Below are positions 17,479 to 26,793 of a DNA stretch of 64,000 nucleotides, piece by piece. This DNA comes from Erwinia sp. SLM-02 (lineage in GTDB: Bacteria; Pseudomonadota; Gammaproteobacteria; Enterobacterales; Enterobacteriaceae). Under the pieces are notes generated by a model. It saw only the letters and a program-made list of their open reading frames with translations, made no database searches and was not told where the DNA came from. How positions within the stretch are numbered: position 1 is the stretch's first letter; each line of letters begins with the position of its first letter. Where the stretch lies: the NCBI RefSeq assembly GCF_037450285.1, contig NZ_JAQISN010000001.1, forward strand, positions 2,542,001 to 2,606,000. Direction: 5' to 3'. A program made the position numbers and the translations under genes.

Positions 17479-18942
17479 TTATGGATTATCGCCTGCCACC
17501 TGCTGGTCGATTGTGACCGCAAGCTGCTGTTGACCGTTGAATGGCGTAACCTCGCTCAGTCCGAACCAGTCACCGGGCTGAGGATTGGCGCTGCCGTCGC
17601 GCGAAATTCTTACGCGAACCCGCACCTGATGCAGCGCTGAGAGCAAGCGCCCGGGCATCATTGCGTTACTGTCATCCAGCGTGAGCGATAGAGGAAAATG
17701 GCTCAGCGGCAACTGTTTCACCGCAACGGGAACTGGAGTGGTTCCGTCAGAAACAGAAATATACAACACTCCACCTTCCGGTAACATTTTTTCTGCCCCT
17801 GATGACAGATTTATCTTAACCCTCAGATAGCTGTTTTGCTGGCCCGACGCGCTTCTGGCCTGTTCGATACTGCGGCGAATGACCTCAACACGCGCGTCCG
17901 TGGCCGGTAACAGTATCAACATCTTATCCCAGGCTTCGATAGCCGCGGGGTAATCCTGCTGGCTAACCGCATTAAATGCCAATAAACCCAGCAGGCGGAG
18001 GTTGTTGCCGTCGTGCTGCAGCATATCATGCAGCATGACCGTCGCCTGGCGGTTATCCTGCGGATCGCCGGAGCGGGTCAGTACTTCGGCATAGCTCAGC
18101 CGGACTTCCGCATTTTCCGGGGCCAGGTTCAGGGCACGTTCAAAAGACGGCGTGGCGATGGCGGCATTATTCAGCACCATCCCCAGCCGCCCTAGCATCA
18201 TCCAGTCATTCAGATTATGCGGTTCCTGCAGCAGTTCGCTGCGGATCCCGAGGGCCAGCTGAGCCAGCTGGTCCCTGCTCAACGGTGCGGCCTGTGGGTC
18301 CATCACCTGCCTGCGCAGCGCGGGCAGATCGTTTTTCACCTGCTGCCAGGCCAGCACCTGCGACAGTCCGCCGGTTTTCAGATAAAACCCCACGCTGATA
18401 ATCACCAGCAGCACGCCGCCCGGCAGCAGAACCCAGCGACTTAGCGGCCGCGTCAGGGCTAACCCCGCTGCCCGCCTTTCTGCATCCGGCTTTGGCTCAC
18501 CCACGTCGTCAACCTGGGTTCCAGCCCCGTATTGACTGGCGTCTTCAGCTGCGCCTGAACGCTGCCTGCCGCGCAGCACAATAATCAGCGCGCCCATCAC
18601 AACAAATAACGCCGGGCCAGCCCACAGGATCAGCGTGGAGAGCTGCAGCGGGGGTTGATAGGAGACAAAATTGCCGTAGCGGTCGATCATCCACGCCTTA
18701 ATCTGCTCCGGGGTTTGCCCCTGGCGCAGCAGCTCGTAGACTTTGAGCCGCATGTCCGCCGCAATCATCGAGTTCGAATCAGCGATGCTGTTGTTCTGGC
18801 ATTTTGGACAGCGCAGCGACTCGGTCAGGTGGCGGTACTGCTGCTCCTGGCTGAGCGAGTCAAACTGCCAGGTATCGATGCTGTCCGCCTGCGCAATGGC
18901 GCTAAACAGCATCAGTACCAGCGCAATGAAAAAATGCTTCAC
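17479..18942 (-). CDS. ccmH: CcmH-CcmI fusion, cytochrome c heme ligation
   Basis: 487 aa. The signal peptide and N-terminal periplasmic CcmH domain carry the thiol pair LRCPKC (Cys45, Cys48) that reduces the apocytochrome heme motif; a membrane segment follows near 106-124. A second membrane segment near 170 starts a CcmI part with TPR-like helices that hold apocytochrome, then the CcmI C-terminal beta domain (LDDSNAMMPGRLLS, PQPGDW). It is longer than E. coli CcmH (about 350 aa) because the full CcmI tail is kept. Last gene of the operon; 4-bp overlap with ccmG. Confidence 0.93.
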   Translation of the reverse strand: MKHFFIALVLMLFSAIAQADSIDTWQFDSLSQEQQYRHLTESLRCPKCQNNSIADSNSMIAADMRLKVYELLRQGQTPEQIKAWMIDRYGNFVSYQPPLQLSTLILWAGPALFVVMGALIIVLRGRQRSGAAEDASQYGAGTQVDDVGEPKPDAERRAAGLALTRPLSRWVLLPGGVLLVIISVGFYLKTGGLSQVLAWQQVKNDLPALRRQVMDPQAAPLSRDQLAQLALGIRSELLQEPHNLNDWMMLGRLGMVLNNAAIATPSFERALNLAPENAEVRLSYAEVLTRSGDPQDNRQATVMLHDMLQHDGNNLRLLGLLAFNAVSQQDYPAAIEAWDKMLILLPATDARVEVIRRSIEQARSASGQQNSYLRVKINLSSGAEKMLPEGGVLYISVSDGTTPVPVAVKQLPLSHFPLSLTLDDSNAMMPGRLLSALHQVRVRVRISRDGSANPQPGDWFGLSEVTPFNGQQQLAVTIDQQVAGDNP

Positions 18943-19496
18943 CGGCTCCCCTCCCGGCTGTACTGCTGCCAGAGCGGCATCAGCTCATCCCGCCACACCT
19001 GAGCGTTCATATCTCCCGCATGGCGGTAGCGGATAATGCCCCTGCCATCAATCAAAAACGTTTCCGGTGCGCCGTACACGCCCAGATCCAGCCCGAGCAT
19101 GCCGTCACCGTCATACAGGCTCAGGGTGTAGGGATTTCCCAGCGTATTCAGCCAGTTCACCGCCTTACGGCGATCGTCTTTATAGTTTAACCCCACCACA
19201 CGCACTCCCTGCGTTGCCAGCGTATTCAAATACTGATGCTCGGCCCGGCAGGTCGGACACCAGGTTGCCCAGACGTTCAGCAGGATCGGCTGACCGGTCA
19301 GCAACACCGACCTGTCGTACACTTTCCCCGGCTGTTCCAGAGACTCCAGCCGGAACTGCGGGACCGGCTTGCCCACCAGCGCGGATTCCAGACGGGTGGG
19401 ATCGTCACCGTTGGCGTTGCGGCCAAGCTGCCACAGCAGCGTTGCCGCCAGCAGCAGGAACAGGCACAGTGGAATAAATAACAGCTTCCTGTTCAT
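18939..19496 (-). CDS. ccmG: thiol:disulfide interchange protein CcmG (DsbE)
   Basis: 185 aa from the ATG at 19496, which overlaps the ccmF stop (ATGA); the frame upstream to 19547 is not conserved. An N-terminal membrane anchor (residues 5-22) and a periplasmic thioredoxin fold with the active site WATWCPTC (Cys80, Cys83). It passes electrons from DsbD to CcmH or apocytochrome to keep CxxCH cysteines reduced for heme attachment. Confidence 0.95.
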   Translation of the reverse strand: MNRKLLFIPLCLFLLLAATLLWQLGRNANGDDPTRLESALVGKPVPQFRLESLEQPGKVYDRSVLLTGQPILLNVWATWCPTCRAEHQYLNTLATQGVRVVGLNYKDDRRKAVNWLNTLGNPYTLSLYDGDGMLGLDLGVYGAPETFLIDGRGIIRYRHAGDMNAQVWRDELMPLWQQYSREGSR

Positions 19497-21445
19497 CGCT
19501 GCCCCACCGTTTTTTTGCGCGAACGATAGCGCGGATCCAGCAGGCAAAGCACCCCACCGGCGGCCATCATCAGGCCGCCAAACCAGATCCAGCGCACAAA
19601 GGGTTTGTAGTAAATCCGCACCGCCCAGGCATTTCCTTCCAGCTCTTCCCCCAGCGCGGCGTACAAATCGCGGGTGAAGCCGCCATCAATTGCGGCCTCC
19701 GTCATCATGGTGCGGGCAACGCTGTAGTAACGTTTCTCCGCATACAGCGTCGCCTCATGTTGACCGTTGCGGGTAACATCGATAATGCCCACGCCGCCAG
19801 AGTAATTCGGCCCCTGCAGGTTGTGTAGCGCGCGGAATGTGAAGTGATAATTATGGATATCCACCGAGTCCCCGGCCTTCATCCGGACGTCGCGCTCCAC
19901 GCTGTAGTTCTGGCTGAACGCAATACCAATCACCGTTACCGCCACGCCGAGATGGCCGAGAACCATCCCCCAGTGGCTGCGTGACAGGTGCAACAGGCCC
20001 CGCAGGAAACCGTGACGGTAGGCAGCACGCTCGTGCAGCTCCATCAGCGTCAGAATAATTACCCAGATCGCCATCAGCAGACCGACCACGGTCATCGCCT
20101 CAATACGATCCTGCATCAGCCACGGCAGCAGAACAGACAGCAGGAAGGTCGCCAGCGCGGCAACGCTCAGCCGTTTCCACAGCGTTCGCGGATTATCCCG
20201 CCGCCAGCGCACCAGCGGCCCGATGCCCAGCATCAGCGCCACCGGAGCCATCAGCCAGCTAAACAGCAGATTAAAGAACGGCTCACCGATGGAAATACTC
20301 CCCAGCCCCAGCTGCTTATGCACCAGCGGCAGCATGGTGCCCAGCAGCACCACCAGCATGGCGGCGATGAGCAGCACGTTGTTGCCCAGCAGGAATGATT
20401 CGCGCGACCAGACCTCATTCTGCACTCTGCCGCGCACCCGCCCGCCCCTGAGGGCATACAGCAGCAGCGATCCGCCGATAGCAATGACCAGGAAGGCGAG
20501 GATAAACATGCCGCGTGCCGGATCGGAGGCGAATGAGTGAACCGAAATCAGCACGCCAGAACGGACCAGGAAGGTGCCCAGCAGGCTGAGTGAAAAGGCC
20601 GTAATCGCCAGCAGGACCGTCCAGGCCTTAAACGCCCCGCGTTTTTCGGTCACCGCCAGCGAGTGCAGCAGTGCCGTTCCGGCCAGCCACGGCATCAGCG
20701 AGGCGTTTTCAACCGGATCCCAGAACCACCAGCCTCCCCAGCCCAGCTCGTAATAAGCCCACGCCGAGCCCAGTACAATACCGACGGTCAGAAAGACCCA
20801 GGCGGCAATGGTCCAGGGGCGCGACCAGCGTGCCCACGCCGCATCCAGCCGACCGGCCAGCAGCGAAGCAATCGCAAAGGCAAAGGCCACGGAGAAGCCC
20901 ACGTAGCCCATATACAGCAGCGGCGGATGGAAGATCAGCCCGATATCCTGCAGCATCGGGTTAAGGTCGTTGCCGTCGATCGGCAGATCCGGCAGCGTGC
21001 GGATAAACGGATTGGAGGTCAGGGTGATGAACAGCAGAAAAGCCAGGTTGATCATGCCCATCACCGCCAGCACGCGGGCGACAGCCTCCTGCGGCATGCT
21101 GCGGCTGAACAGGGCGACCGCCAGCGTCCAGCCGCTGAGCAGCAGCACCCACAGCAGCAGCGACCCTTCGTGCGCTCCCCAGGTTGCCGCCACGCGGTAC
21201 CAGACCGGCAGCAGGCTGTTGGAGTTCGCGGCCACGTAGGCCACGCTGAAGTCGTTGACCACAAAGGCATGCACCAGAATCATAAAGGCGCCGGTAACGC
21301 AGCCGAACAGCGCGTAAGCCAGCGGCCGCGCCAGCGCCATCAGACGGGTATCCTTACGGGCAACGCCCCACAGCGGATAAATAACCAGCAGCAGGGAGAC
21401 GCCCAGCGCCAGGCACAGCAGGAAACTGCCTGCTTCGGGGATCAT
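19493..21445 (-). CDS. ccmF: heme lyase subunit CcmF
   Basis: 650 aa polytopic inner-membrane protein with more than a dozen hydrophobic segments. Heme-handling motif WGGWWFWD at 236-243, with the conserved periplasmic His residues (for example HPPLLYMGY near 173). CcmF takes heme from holo-CcmE and, with CcmH, ligates it to apocytochrome c. Overlaps ccmE and ccmG by 4 bp each. Confidence 0.97.
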   Translation of the reverse strand: MIPEAGSFLLCLALGVSLLLVIYPLWGVARKDTRLMALARPLAYALFGCVTGAFMILVHAFVVNDFSVAYVAANSNSLLPVWYRVAATWGAHEGSLLLWVLLLSGWTLAVALFSRSMPQEAVARVLAVMGMINLAFLLFITLTSNPFIRTLPDLPIDGNDLNPMLQDIGLIFHPPLLYMGYVGFSVAFAFAIASLLAGRLDAAWARWSRPWTIAAWVFLTVGIVLGSAWAYYELGWGGWWFWDPVENASLMPWLAGTALLHSLAVTEKRGAFKAWTVLLAITAFSLSLLGTFLVRSGVLISVHSFASDPARGMFILAFLVIAIGGSLLLYALRGGRVRGRVQNEVWSRESFLLGNNVLLIAAMLVVLLGTMLPLVHKQLGLGSISIGEPFFNLLFSWLMAPVALMLGIGPLVRWRRDNPRTLWKRLSVAALATFLLSVLLPWLMQDRIEAMTVVGLLMAIWVIILTLMELHERAAYRHGFLRGLLHLSRSHWGMVLGHLGVAVTVIGIAFSQNYSVERDVRMKAGDSVDIHNYHFTFRALHNLQGPNYSGGVGIIDVTRNGQHEATLYAEKRYYSVARTMMTEAAIDGGFTRDLYAALGEELEGNAWAVRIYYKPFVRWIWFGGLMMAAGGVLCLLDPRYRSRKKTVGQR

Positions 21446-21924
21446 GGCTGACCTCCCGGCTGCGCATCGGAGGAAGCCGGGCGGTGATTTTTCCTCATCG
21501 CATCACTGATTTCCGGCGGGGTATACTTTTCATCGTGCTTCGCCAGCACCTCTTTCGCCTGCACATGATGGCTGTCCTGCAGCACGCCCTGTGCCACCAC
21601 GCCCTGCCCCTCCCGGAACAGATCCGGCAGAATGCCCTCATAGCTGACGGTAATCACTCCGCTGTTGTCATACAGCTGGAACGAGACCTTCAGCGTGTGG
21701 GGATCGCGCTTGACGCTGCCCGGCATCACCATGCCGCCAACCCGCAGACGCTGGCCCGGTTCAGGTTTAATCCGCGCTTCGCCTTTGCCAGCGATAATTT
21801 CACTGGGGGTATAGAACAGATCGATATTGGCGCGCAGCGCGTACATCACCAGCGCCGTGGCGATGCCAAGCCCCGCGAGCACCACCATCGTCAGGATCAG
21901 GCGGTTTTTACGGCGTGGATTCAT
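21442..21924 (-). CDS. ccmE: periplasmic heme chaperone CcmE
   Basis: 160 aa. N-terminal membrane anchor (about 9-29) and an OB-fold periplasmic domain. The heme-binding His is His130 in KHDEKYTPPE, with Tyr134, exactly where E. coli CcmE has them. Heme is loaded covalently onto this His by CcmABCD, then moved to apocytochrome by CcmF/H. 4-bp overlaps on both sides. Confidence 0.97.
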   Translation of the reverse strand: MNPRRKNRLILTMVVLAGLGIATALVMYALRANIDLFYTPSEIIAGKGEARIKPEPGQRLRVGGMVMPGSVKRDPHTLKVSFQLYDNSGVITVSYEGILPDLFREGQGVVAQGVLQDSHHVQAKEVLAKHDEKYTPPEISDAMRKNHRPASSDAQPGGQP

Positions 21925-22154
21925 AATTGCTCCCCCGTTGATGCGGAGCCATTTTTGTTGAGCCTGGCCGCGCGAACACGCTGTTCTCGCGCTGCACGCT
22001 GACGGATCCCCGCCAGCAAACGCTGGCGCTGTATGACGGTATCCAGCAGCAGCATAATCAGGGCCAGCAGCGTGCAGCCCACCGCCAGCCAGACATAGCT
22101 GGCATAGCCGCCCATCGCGAAGAAGTCCTGCCCGCTGGAGAATGCCGGAGTCAT
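21921..22154 (-). CDS. ccmD: heme exporter protein CcmD
   Basis: 77 aa from the ATG at 22154, which overlaps the ccmC stop (TCAT on the plus strand). The open frame extends further upstream, but into ccmC. One membrane helix (about 19-38, YVWLAVGCTLLALIMLLL) followed by a basic cytoplasmic tail, as in the family. CcmD holds CcmE on the CcmABC transporter and helps release holo-CcmE. Confidence 0.93.
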   Translation of the reverse strand: MTPAFSSGQDFFAMGGYASYVWLAVGCTLLALIMLLLDTVIQRQRLLAGIRQRAAREQRVRAARLNKNGSASTGEQL

Positions 22155-22894
22155 AGCCTGCGCCCCCCTTTCATCGCCATCTCCACCACCCAGGGCCGAT
22201 GGCTTTCGCTCAGCAGCAGCAGGTTGCGCAGGCGCATCAGCGTGAGGGTAATAAAGACCAGCAGCAGGCCGAGAATTGACCAGCGCAGCGGGGTGCGCAT
22301 GCTGGGATCGATAGCCTGCTGCATCACGCCGGAAGATCCCTGATGCAGCGTGTTCCACCATTCCACCGAGTAGTGAATAATCGGCAGATTGACTACGCCG
22401 ACGAGGATCAGGATCCCGGCCGCACGCCCGCCGATACGGCGATCGTCAAACGCGCGCCGGAGGGCGATCGCGCCCATATACAGGAACAGCAGCACCAGCT
22501 CCGAGGTGAGCCGCGCATCCCAGATCCACCAGGTGCCCCACATCGGTTTTCCCCACGCCGCGCCGGTTATCAGAGCGATAAAAGCGTAAACGGCACCGAT
22601 CGGGGCCATCGCCGCAGCGGCGAGATCGGCCGTTTTCCACTGCCACACCACGCCTGTCAACGCCGCAACGGCCATGGCCGCGTAGATCCCCATCGACCAC
22701 ATCGCGGCGGGTACATGGATATAAATAATGCGATAGCTGTCGCCCTGCTGGTAGTCCGCCGGGGCAAAGCCGAATCCCCATGCCCATCCCAGCAGCAGCG
22801 TCAGCGTACCGGCGACCGCAAACCAGGGAACAAAACGGCCGCAGATTTGATACAGCCGCTCCGGCTTGCTAAGTTGATGAATCCTTTTCAACAT
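22151..22894 (-). CDS. ccmC: heme exporter/handling protein CcmC
   Basis: 247 aa, six hydrophobic segments. Heme-handling motif WGTWWIWD at 119-126, with axial-ligand histidines His60 and His184 at the same positions as in E. coli. CcmC loads heme onto CcmE. An 81-bp gap separates it from ccmB, the only sizeable gap in an otherwise overlapping operon. Confidence 0.97.
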   Translation of the reverse strand: MLKRIHQLSKPERLYQICGRFVPWFAVAGTLTLLLGWAWGFGFAPADYQQGDSYRIIYIHVPAAMWSMGIYAAMAVAALTGVVWQWKTADLAAAAMAPIGAVYAFIALITGAAWGKPMWGTWWIWDARLTSELVLLFLYMGAIALRRAFDDRRIGGRAAGILILVGVVNLPIIHYSVEWWNTLHQGSSGVMQQAIDPSMRTPLRWSILGLLLVFITLTLMRLRNLLLLSESHRPWVVEMAMKGGRRL

Positions 22895-22975
22895 ATTTAA
22901 CCTGCTAATAATAATAGAAAATTATTTCCACTCTTCGATCCGGACACGCCGCACCGTTGCTTAATTTGCTTCCTG

Positions 22976-23635
22976 CTACTGCACACTAACCCTTAGTGCG
23001 GCAGCCGTAGCAAACGGAGCCAGAGCAAAGCTGGCAGCCAGCAACGCGCCCAGGATCGCCAGATAACCGCCAATCGGCAGCCCCTGACCGGCGGCATCCA
23101 TCGCGCTACTGGCAAAAATCAGTACCGGGATCGCCAGCGGCAATACCAGCAGGCTTAACAGCACGCCGCCGCGCCGTAGCCCGACGGTCAGCCCCACGCC
23201 GATAGCCCCGAGGAAGCTTAGCGTTGGCGTGCCCAACAGCAGGGTTAAAGCCATTGCGCGCCAGCTGGCAAAATCCAGCGACAGCAGCAGCGCCGCCAGC
23301 GGGGAAAGCAGCAGCAGCGGCAGTCCGGTCACCACCCAGTGTGCGGCCACCTTGCCCAGCACGGTCAGCGTCAGCGGCGCGGGCATCAGTAACAGCTGCT
23401 CCAGCGAGCCATCGATAAAATCATCACGGAACAGCCGCTCCAGCGCCAGCAGTGAGGATAACAGCGCGGCTACCCAGACGATGCCCGGCGCAATCCGCGC
23501 CAGCAGCTGCGGTTCCGGCCCGATACCCAGCGGAAACAGGGTGACCACGATTAAAAAGAACCACAGCGGATTCATCACCTCCGAGCCGCTGCGGAACGCA
23601 ATCCGCAGCTCGCGCCTCAGTACGCGCCAGAACAT
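22976..23635 (-). CDS. ccmB: heme exporter permease CcmB
   Basis: 219 aa from the ATG at 23635, which shares one base with the ccmA stop (TGATG). Six hydrophobic segments and the family opening FWRVLRRELRIAFRSGSE. Membrane half of the CcmAB ABC transporter that releases holo-CcmE from CcmCD. The longer upstream frame runs antiparallel into the ccmA coding region and is not real. Confidence 0.95.
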   Translation of the reverse strand: MFWRVLRRELRIAFRSGSEVMNPLWFFLIVVTLFPLGIGPEPQLLARIAPGIVWVAALLSSLLALERLFRDDFIDGSLEQLLLMPAPLTLTVLGKVAAHWVVTGLPLLLLSPLAALLLSLDFASWRAMALTLLLGTPTLSFLGAIGVGLTVGLRRGGVLLSLLVLPLAIPVLIFASSAMDAAGQGLPIGGYLAILGALLAASFALAPFATAAALRVSVQ

Positions 23636-24267
23636 CAGCGAACCTCCGTGGCGCTCAGCCTGACGGCGCTGATTCGCGGCAGGCCGGAGGGCAACGGCTG
23701 ATGGGTCGTGAGGATCAGCGCGCCGCCCTCTGCCGTATGGCGGGTAAAAAGTGACATCAGCGTCGCCGTGCCGGATCGATCGATCGCCGTCAGCGGCTCG
23801 TCGAGGATCCACAGCCGCGCCCGGGTCAGCCACAGCCGCGCCAGCGCCACGCGTCGCTGCTGGCCGGCCGACAGCTGGGCGACCGGCACCTCTTCGTCAC
23901 CGGCGAGATCGACCTGCTCCAGCGCCTGCCACAGCATCGCCTCTGGACAATCGCTATGGTAGAAACTGAGATTTTCCAGCGGGGTTAACAGCGCCTTCAC
24001 CCCCGGCTGATGGCCGAGGTACAGCAGGCTGGCGTGGTAAGCTTCCCGCTGCCGATCAATGCTTTGCTGCTGCCAGAGTACGTCCCCTTCCTCTGCCCGG
24101 CTCAGCCCGGCCAGAATGCGCAGCAGTGAAGTTTTCCCCGCCCCGTTGGCTCCTTCAATCTGCACGAGTTCTCCTGCGGCCACGGTAAAACTCAGGCCGC
24201 GAAACAGCGTCCGGTTATCACGAATACAGGTCAGGTTTCTGGCAGACAGCATGGGAAATTCACACAT
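23635..24267 (-). CDS. ccmA: cytochrome c biogenesis ATP-binding protein CcmA
   Basis: 210 aa ABC ATPase. Walker A GANGAGKT at 39-46, signature LSAGQQRRVALARL and Walker B LWILDEP. Powers CcmB/CcmCD for release of holo-CcmE. The first ATG (24267) is used here; ATG at 24252 (MLSARNL) is also possible and neither has a strong ribosome site. First gene of ccmABCDEFGH; its promoter must lie in the 250-bp gap before yfdC, where I see no clear -10/-35. Confidence 0.95.
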   Translation of the reverse strand: MCEFPMLSARNLTCIRDNRTLFRGLSFTVAAGELVQIEGANGAGKTSLLRILAGLSRAEEGDVLWQQQSIDRQREAYHASLLYLGHQPGVKALLTPLENLSFYHSDCPEAMLWQALEQVDLAGDEEVPVAQLSAGQQRRVALARLWLTRARLWILDEPLTAIDRSGTATLMSLFTRHTAEGGALILTTHQPLPSGLPRISAVRLSATEVR

Positions 24268-24520
24268 TAAAAACAGGGCGATGGATCATATCACAGGCGT
24301 TGCGGCAGCCGAAAAGCGCGCAAACAAAATATCCACACTAACCTCAGGTTATTTCACTATTACCACCTTCATTTCCCAGCAAAAACGTCGCAGTTAAAGC
24401 TTTGTTACTCTTCTGATTGCACCGCATCGTACTTTTCCCTGCCCCCCCTTTATCACCCGGGAGCAGGACAAATGAAAAACTCCGCTACGCTTAACAGGAT
24501 ATGACCATGCCTCCGGGGGA

Positions 24521-25450
24521 ATGATGAGCGACAAGCAAAACGATAATAACGCTGAAAACGAAGTTGAAAGCGAAGAGAGTGAACAGGGAAAAGAGATTGA
24601 AGTGGATGAGGAAGTGCTGCCCTCACGCGCCGCTGCGGTCCACGAGCAGATACGTCAGGAGGGAGAAAAAGAGCTGGAGCGCGACGGTCTGGCACTGCTG
24701 TTTTCGGCCATCGCCGCCGGGATTTCGATGGGTGCTTCGCTGATGGCGAAAGGGATTTTCCAGGTCAATCTGCACGAGGTGCCGGGTGGTTTTCTGCTGG
24801 AGAACCTCGGCTACACCTTCGGTTTTATTATCGTGATCATGGCCCGCCAGCAGCTGTTTACCGAAAATACCGTCACGGCCGTGCTGCCGGTAATGCATAA
24901 ACCCACCGCGGGCAACGGGCTGCTGCTGCTGCGACTGTGGAGCCTGGTGCTGCTGGGTAATCTGATCGGCACCGCGCTGGCTTCGCTGGCCTTTATCCAT
25001 ATGCCTATTTTTGACGAGGCGACCCGCGGTGCGTTTGTCAGTATCAGCCAGAAAGTGATGGAAAATCCGGCGGATGAGATGTTTGCCAACGCCGTGGTGT
25101 CCGGCTGGATTATCGCCACCATGGTCTGGATGTTCCCGTCCGCCGGTGCCGCCAAAATCTGGGTGATTATTCTGATGACCTGGCTGGTTGCGCTGGGCGA
25201 TCTGGCCCATATCGTGGTCGGCTCCGTCGAGATCTTCTACCTGGTGTTCAACGGCAATATTCCGTGGCAGCAGTTTATCTGGCCGTTTGCCCTGCCGACT
25301 CTGGCCGGCAATATCATCGGCGGCACCTTTATTTTTGCCCTGCTCAGCCACGCGCAAATACGCAACGATATGCGTAACAAAGCCAAAGCCGAGGCGGAAG
25401 CAAAGGCGAAGCGCGAGAAGGAAAAACAGCGTAAACACGCGGCGGATTGA
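24521..25450 (+). CDS. yfdC: formate/nitrite-transporter-family inner-membrane protein YfdC
   Basis: 309 aa. A highly acidic N-terminal tail (residues 1-60), six hydrophobic segments of the FNT fold, and a Lys/Glu/Ala-rich C-terminal tail. Substrate unknown. ATGATG at 24521 follows GGGGGA. Immediately upstream of argW as in E. coli. The preceding bases include a tiny frame with ATG at 24472 (10 codons), which I do not call. Confidence 0.93.
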   Translation: MMSDKQNDNNAENEVESEESEQGKEIEVDEEVLPSRAAAVHEQIRQEGEKELERDGLALLFSAIAAGISMGASLMAKGIFQVNLHEVPGGFLLENLGYTFGFIIVIMARQQLFTENTVTAVLPVMHKPTAGNGLLLLRLWSLVLLGNLIGTALASLAFIHMPIFDEATRGAFVSISQKVMENPADEMFANAVVSGWIIATMVWMFPSAGAAKIWVIILMTWLVALGDLAHIVVGSVEIFYLVFNGNIPWQQFIWPFALPTLAGNIIGGTFIFALLSHAQIRNDMRNKAKAEAEAKAKREKEKQRKHAAD

Positions 25451-25504
25451 TGGTTAAATGCGCAGTCAGTTCGGTAAGTAGTTAATCTGCGGCAGGAATT
25501 GCGC

Positions 25505-25510
25505 TATACT
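25505..25510 (+). promoter_or_regulatory. tRNA-Arg promoter -10
   Basis: TATACT, followed by a GC-rich stretch (CCCGCCGC) just before the tRNA, typical of stringently controlled tRNA promoters. A weak -35 (TTAATC, 25482-25487) is 17 bp upstream. Confidence 0.55.
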
Positions 25511-25519
25511 CCCGCCGCT

Positions 25520-25594
25520 GTCTCCTTAGTTAAATGGATATAACGAGCCCCTCCTAAGGGCTAGTTGCAGGTTCGATTCCTGCAGGGGACACCA
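25520..25594 (+). tRNA. argW: tRNA-Arg (anticodon CCU)
   Basis: 75 nt with encoded CCA. Acceptor stem GTCTCCT/AGGGGAC (one T-G pair), T arm with TTCGATT, anticodon stem AGCCC/GGGCT and anticodon CCT at 25553-25555. Same gene and place (after yfdC) as E. coli argW, a recognised prophage and island integration site. I found no second copy of its 3' end within the window. Confidence 0.97.
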
Positions 25595-25716
25595 TTATCA
25601 GTTCTTCTCCCGCCGTAACCGTTCGCCATCCTCCTGAAAGCAGATCGTCGCCTTCCGTCATGTTCCCGACATATCCCGGCCCTACACTCACGCCATCCGC
25701 GATGTGAGAAAAGCAA

Positions 25717-26331
25717 ATGAACTCCTTAAAACTGGCAGAAACCTGGATCGACCCGAGCGTGCGTATGCGCGAGTGCGTAACTGGAAGGCAGTGCGAGGTG
25801 CTGGCAAACAGCCAGATGGAGTACAGCACGCTGGGTGATTTTTCCTACGTAGGGGAATATTGCAGCGTGGCGGATGCCTCGATTGGCAAGTTCGTCGCGA
25901 TTGCCAACAGCGTGCGTATTGGTGCACCGAACCATCCGATGGAACGTCCGTCGCAGCATCGCATCACCTATTGCCCGGAATACTATTCGGCCAGCGCGGT
26001 ACGCGACGCCGGCTTCTTCAGCCGCCGTCGGGACGACAAGGTGATTATCGGCCACGACGTCTGGATCGGCCATGCGGCAATCGTGCTGCCCGGCGTTACC
26101 ATCGGCGACGGCGCGGTGATTGCCGCCGGGGCGGTAGTCAGTAAAAACGTCGAGCCTTACACCATCGTCGGCGGCGTGCCGGCCAAAACTATTCGGCCGC
26201 GATTTTCGCCGCAGACAGGCCACAGACTTCAGCAAATTGCCTGGTGGGACTGGCCACTGGAAACAATTATCGAGCGTCTTGCCGATTTCCAGGATGCGGA
26301 CGTTGAGGCGTTTTGCGACAGGTGGGAGTGA
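25717..26331 (+). CDS. hexapeptide-repeat (left-handed beta-helix) acetyltransferase
   Basis: 204 aa. Repeats of [LIV]-G-x4 run through the protein (IGKFVAIANSVRIGAPNH, VIIGHDVWIGHAAIVLPGVTIGDGAVIAAGAVV), and VGGVPAKTIRPRF is typical of xenobiotic/CatB-like acyltransferases. The MERPSQHRITYCPEYY insert resembles the DapH/GlmU-related proteins found with phosphonate genes, but no phosphonate genes are present. Cytoplasmic, probably acetyl-CoA dependent; acceptor unknown. First gene after argW, convergent with tssE. Confidence 0.8.
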   Translation: MNSLKLAETWIDPSVRMRECVTGRQCEVLANSQMEYSTLGDFSYVGEYCSVADASIGKFVAIANSVRIGAPNHPMERPSQHRITYCPEYYSASAVRDAGFFSRRRDDKVIIGHDVWIGHAAIVLPGVTIGDGAVIAAGAVVSKNVEPYTIVGGVPAKTIRPRFSPQTGHRLQQIAWWDWPLETIIERLADFQDADVEAFCDRWE

Positions 26332-26358
26332 AAACGACCGTAACGCCTCCCCCTCCCG

Positions 26359-26793
26359 TCAAATAAACTGCTGCTCCCGCAGGTGGCGCAGCAGCACTCT
26401 TCCTTCCGGCATAAAGTCGGTGCCGTAGCGTACCAGGCCAATACCTTTCAGCTCAGCATCGATGGCGTAGCGCAGTTCGCCGGGGCTTTTCTGCTCCAGC
26501 ATCACCACCGCAATTTTTTTCAGGCGCGGCTCGTACTTCAGCAGCACGTCGGCAAGGGTGTTCATCAGCTGATGTGCCGTACCCGGCATCCCCTGCAGGA
26601 TCCGCGTCATATCCGGCAGGCCGAAGTCCGGCAGGTGGGCCAGCGTACCGGCCCGGCAGTTGAGGATGCGCTGCATATTATCCAGCACGGAGAGGATGAC
26701 CTGGTTCTCCTCATTCACCCGGTCCAGTTCCAGGCCGCCGGAGAAGTTGCCGAATAGGATTTCATAGAGTGAGGGACGGGATGACTCACTCAT
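26359..26793 (-). CDS. tssE: T6SS baseplate subunit TssE
   Basis: 144 aa, gp25-like family. Contains LPDFGLPDMTRIL and the C-terminal YEPRLKKIAVV stretch usual for TssE. Part of the wedge (TssE-F-F-G) of the cytoplasmic baseplate onto which the sheath assembles. Last gene of the minus-strand T6SS operon; overlaps tssJ by 8 bp. Confidence 0.95.
   Translation of the reverse strand: MSESSRPSLYEILFGNFSGGLELDRVNEENQVILSVLDNMQRILNCRAGTLAHLPDFGLPDMTRILQGMPGTAHQLMNTLADVLLKYEPRLKKIAVVMLEQKSPGELRYAIDAELKGIGLVRYGTDFMPEGRVLLRHLREQQFI

Noticed and set aside
24472..24504. 10-codon frame before yfdC as a leader peptide
   Set aside because: No attenuator-like hairpin follows and the codons are not enriched for any regulatory amino acid.
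25595..26358. Integrase or attachment-site duplication after argW
   Set aside because: No integrase gene and no second copy of the tRNA 3' end were found; the region holds one acetyltransferase gene and the tssE end.
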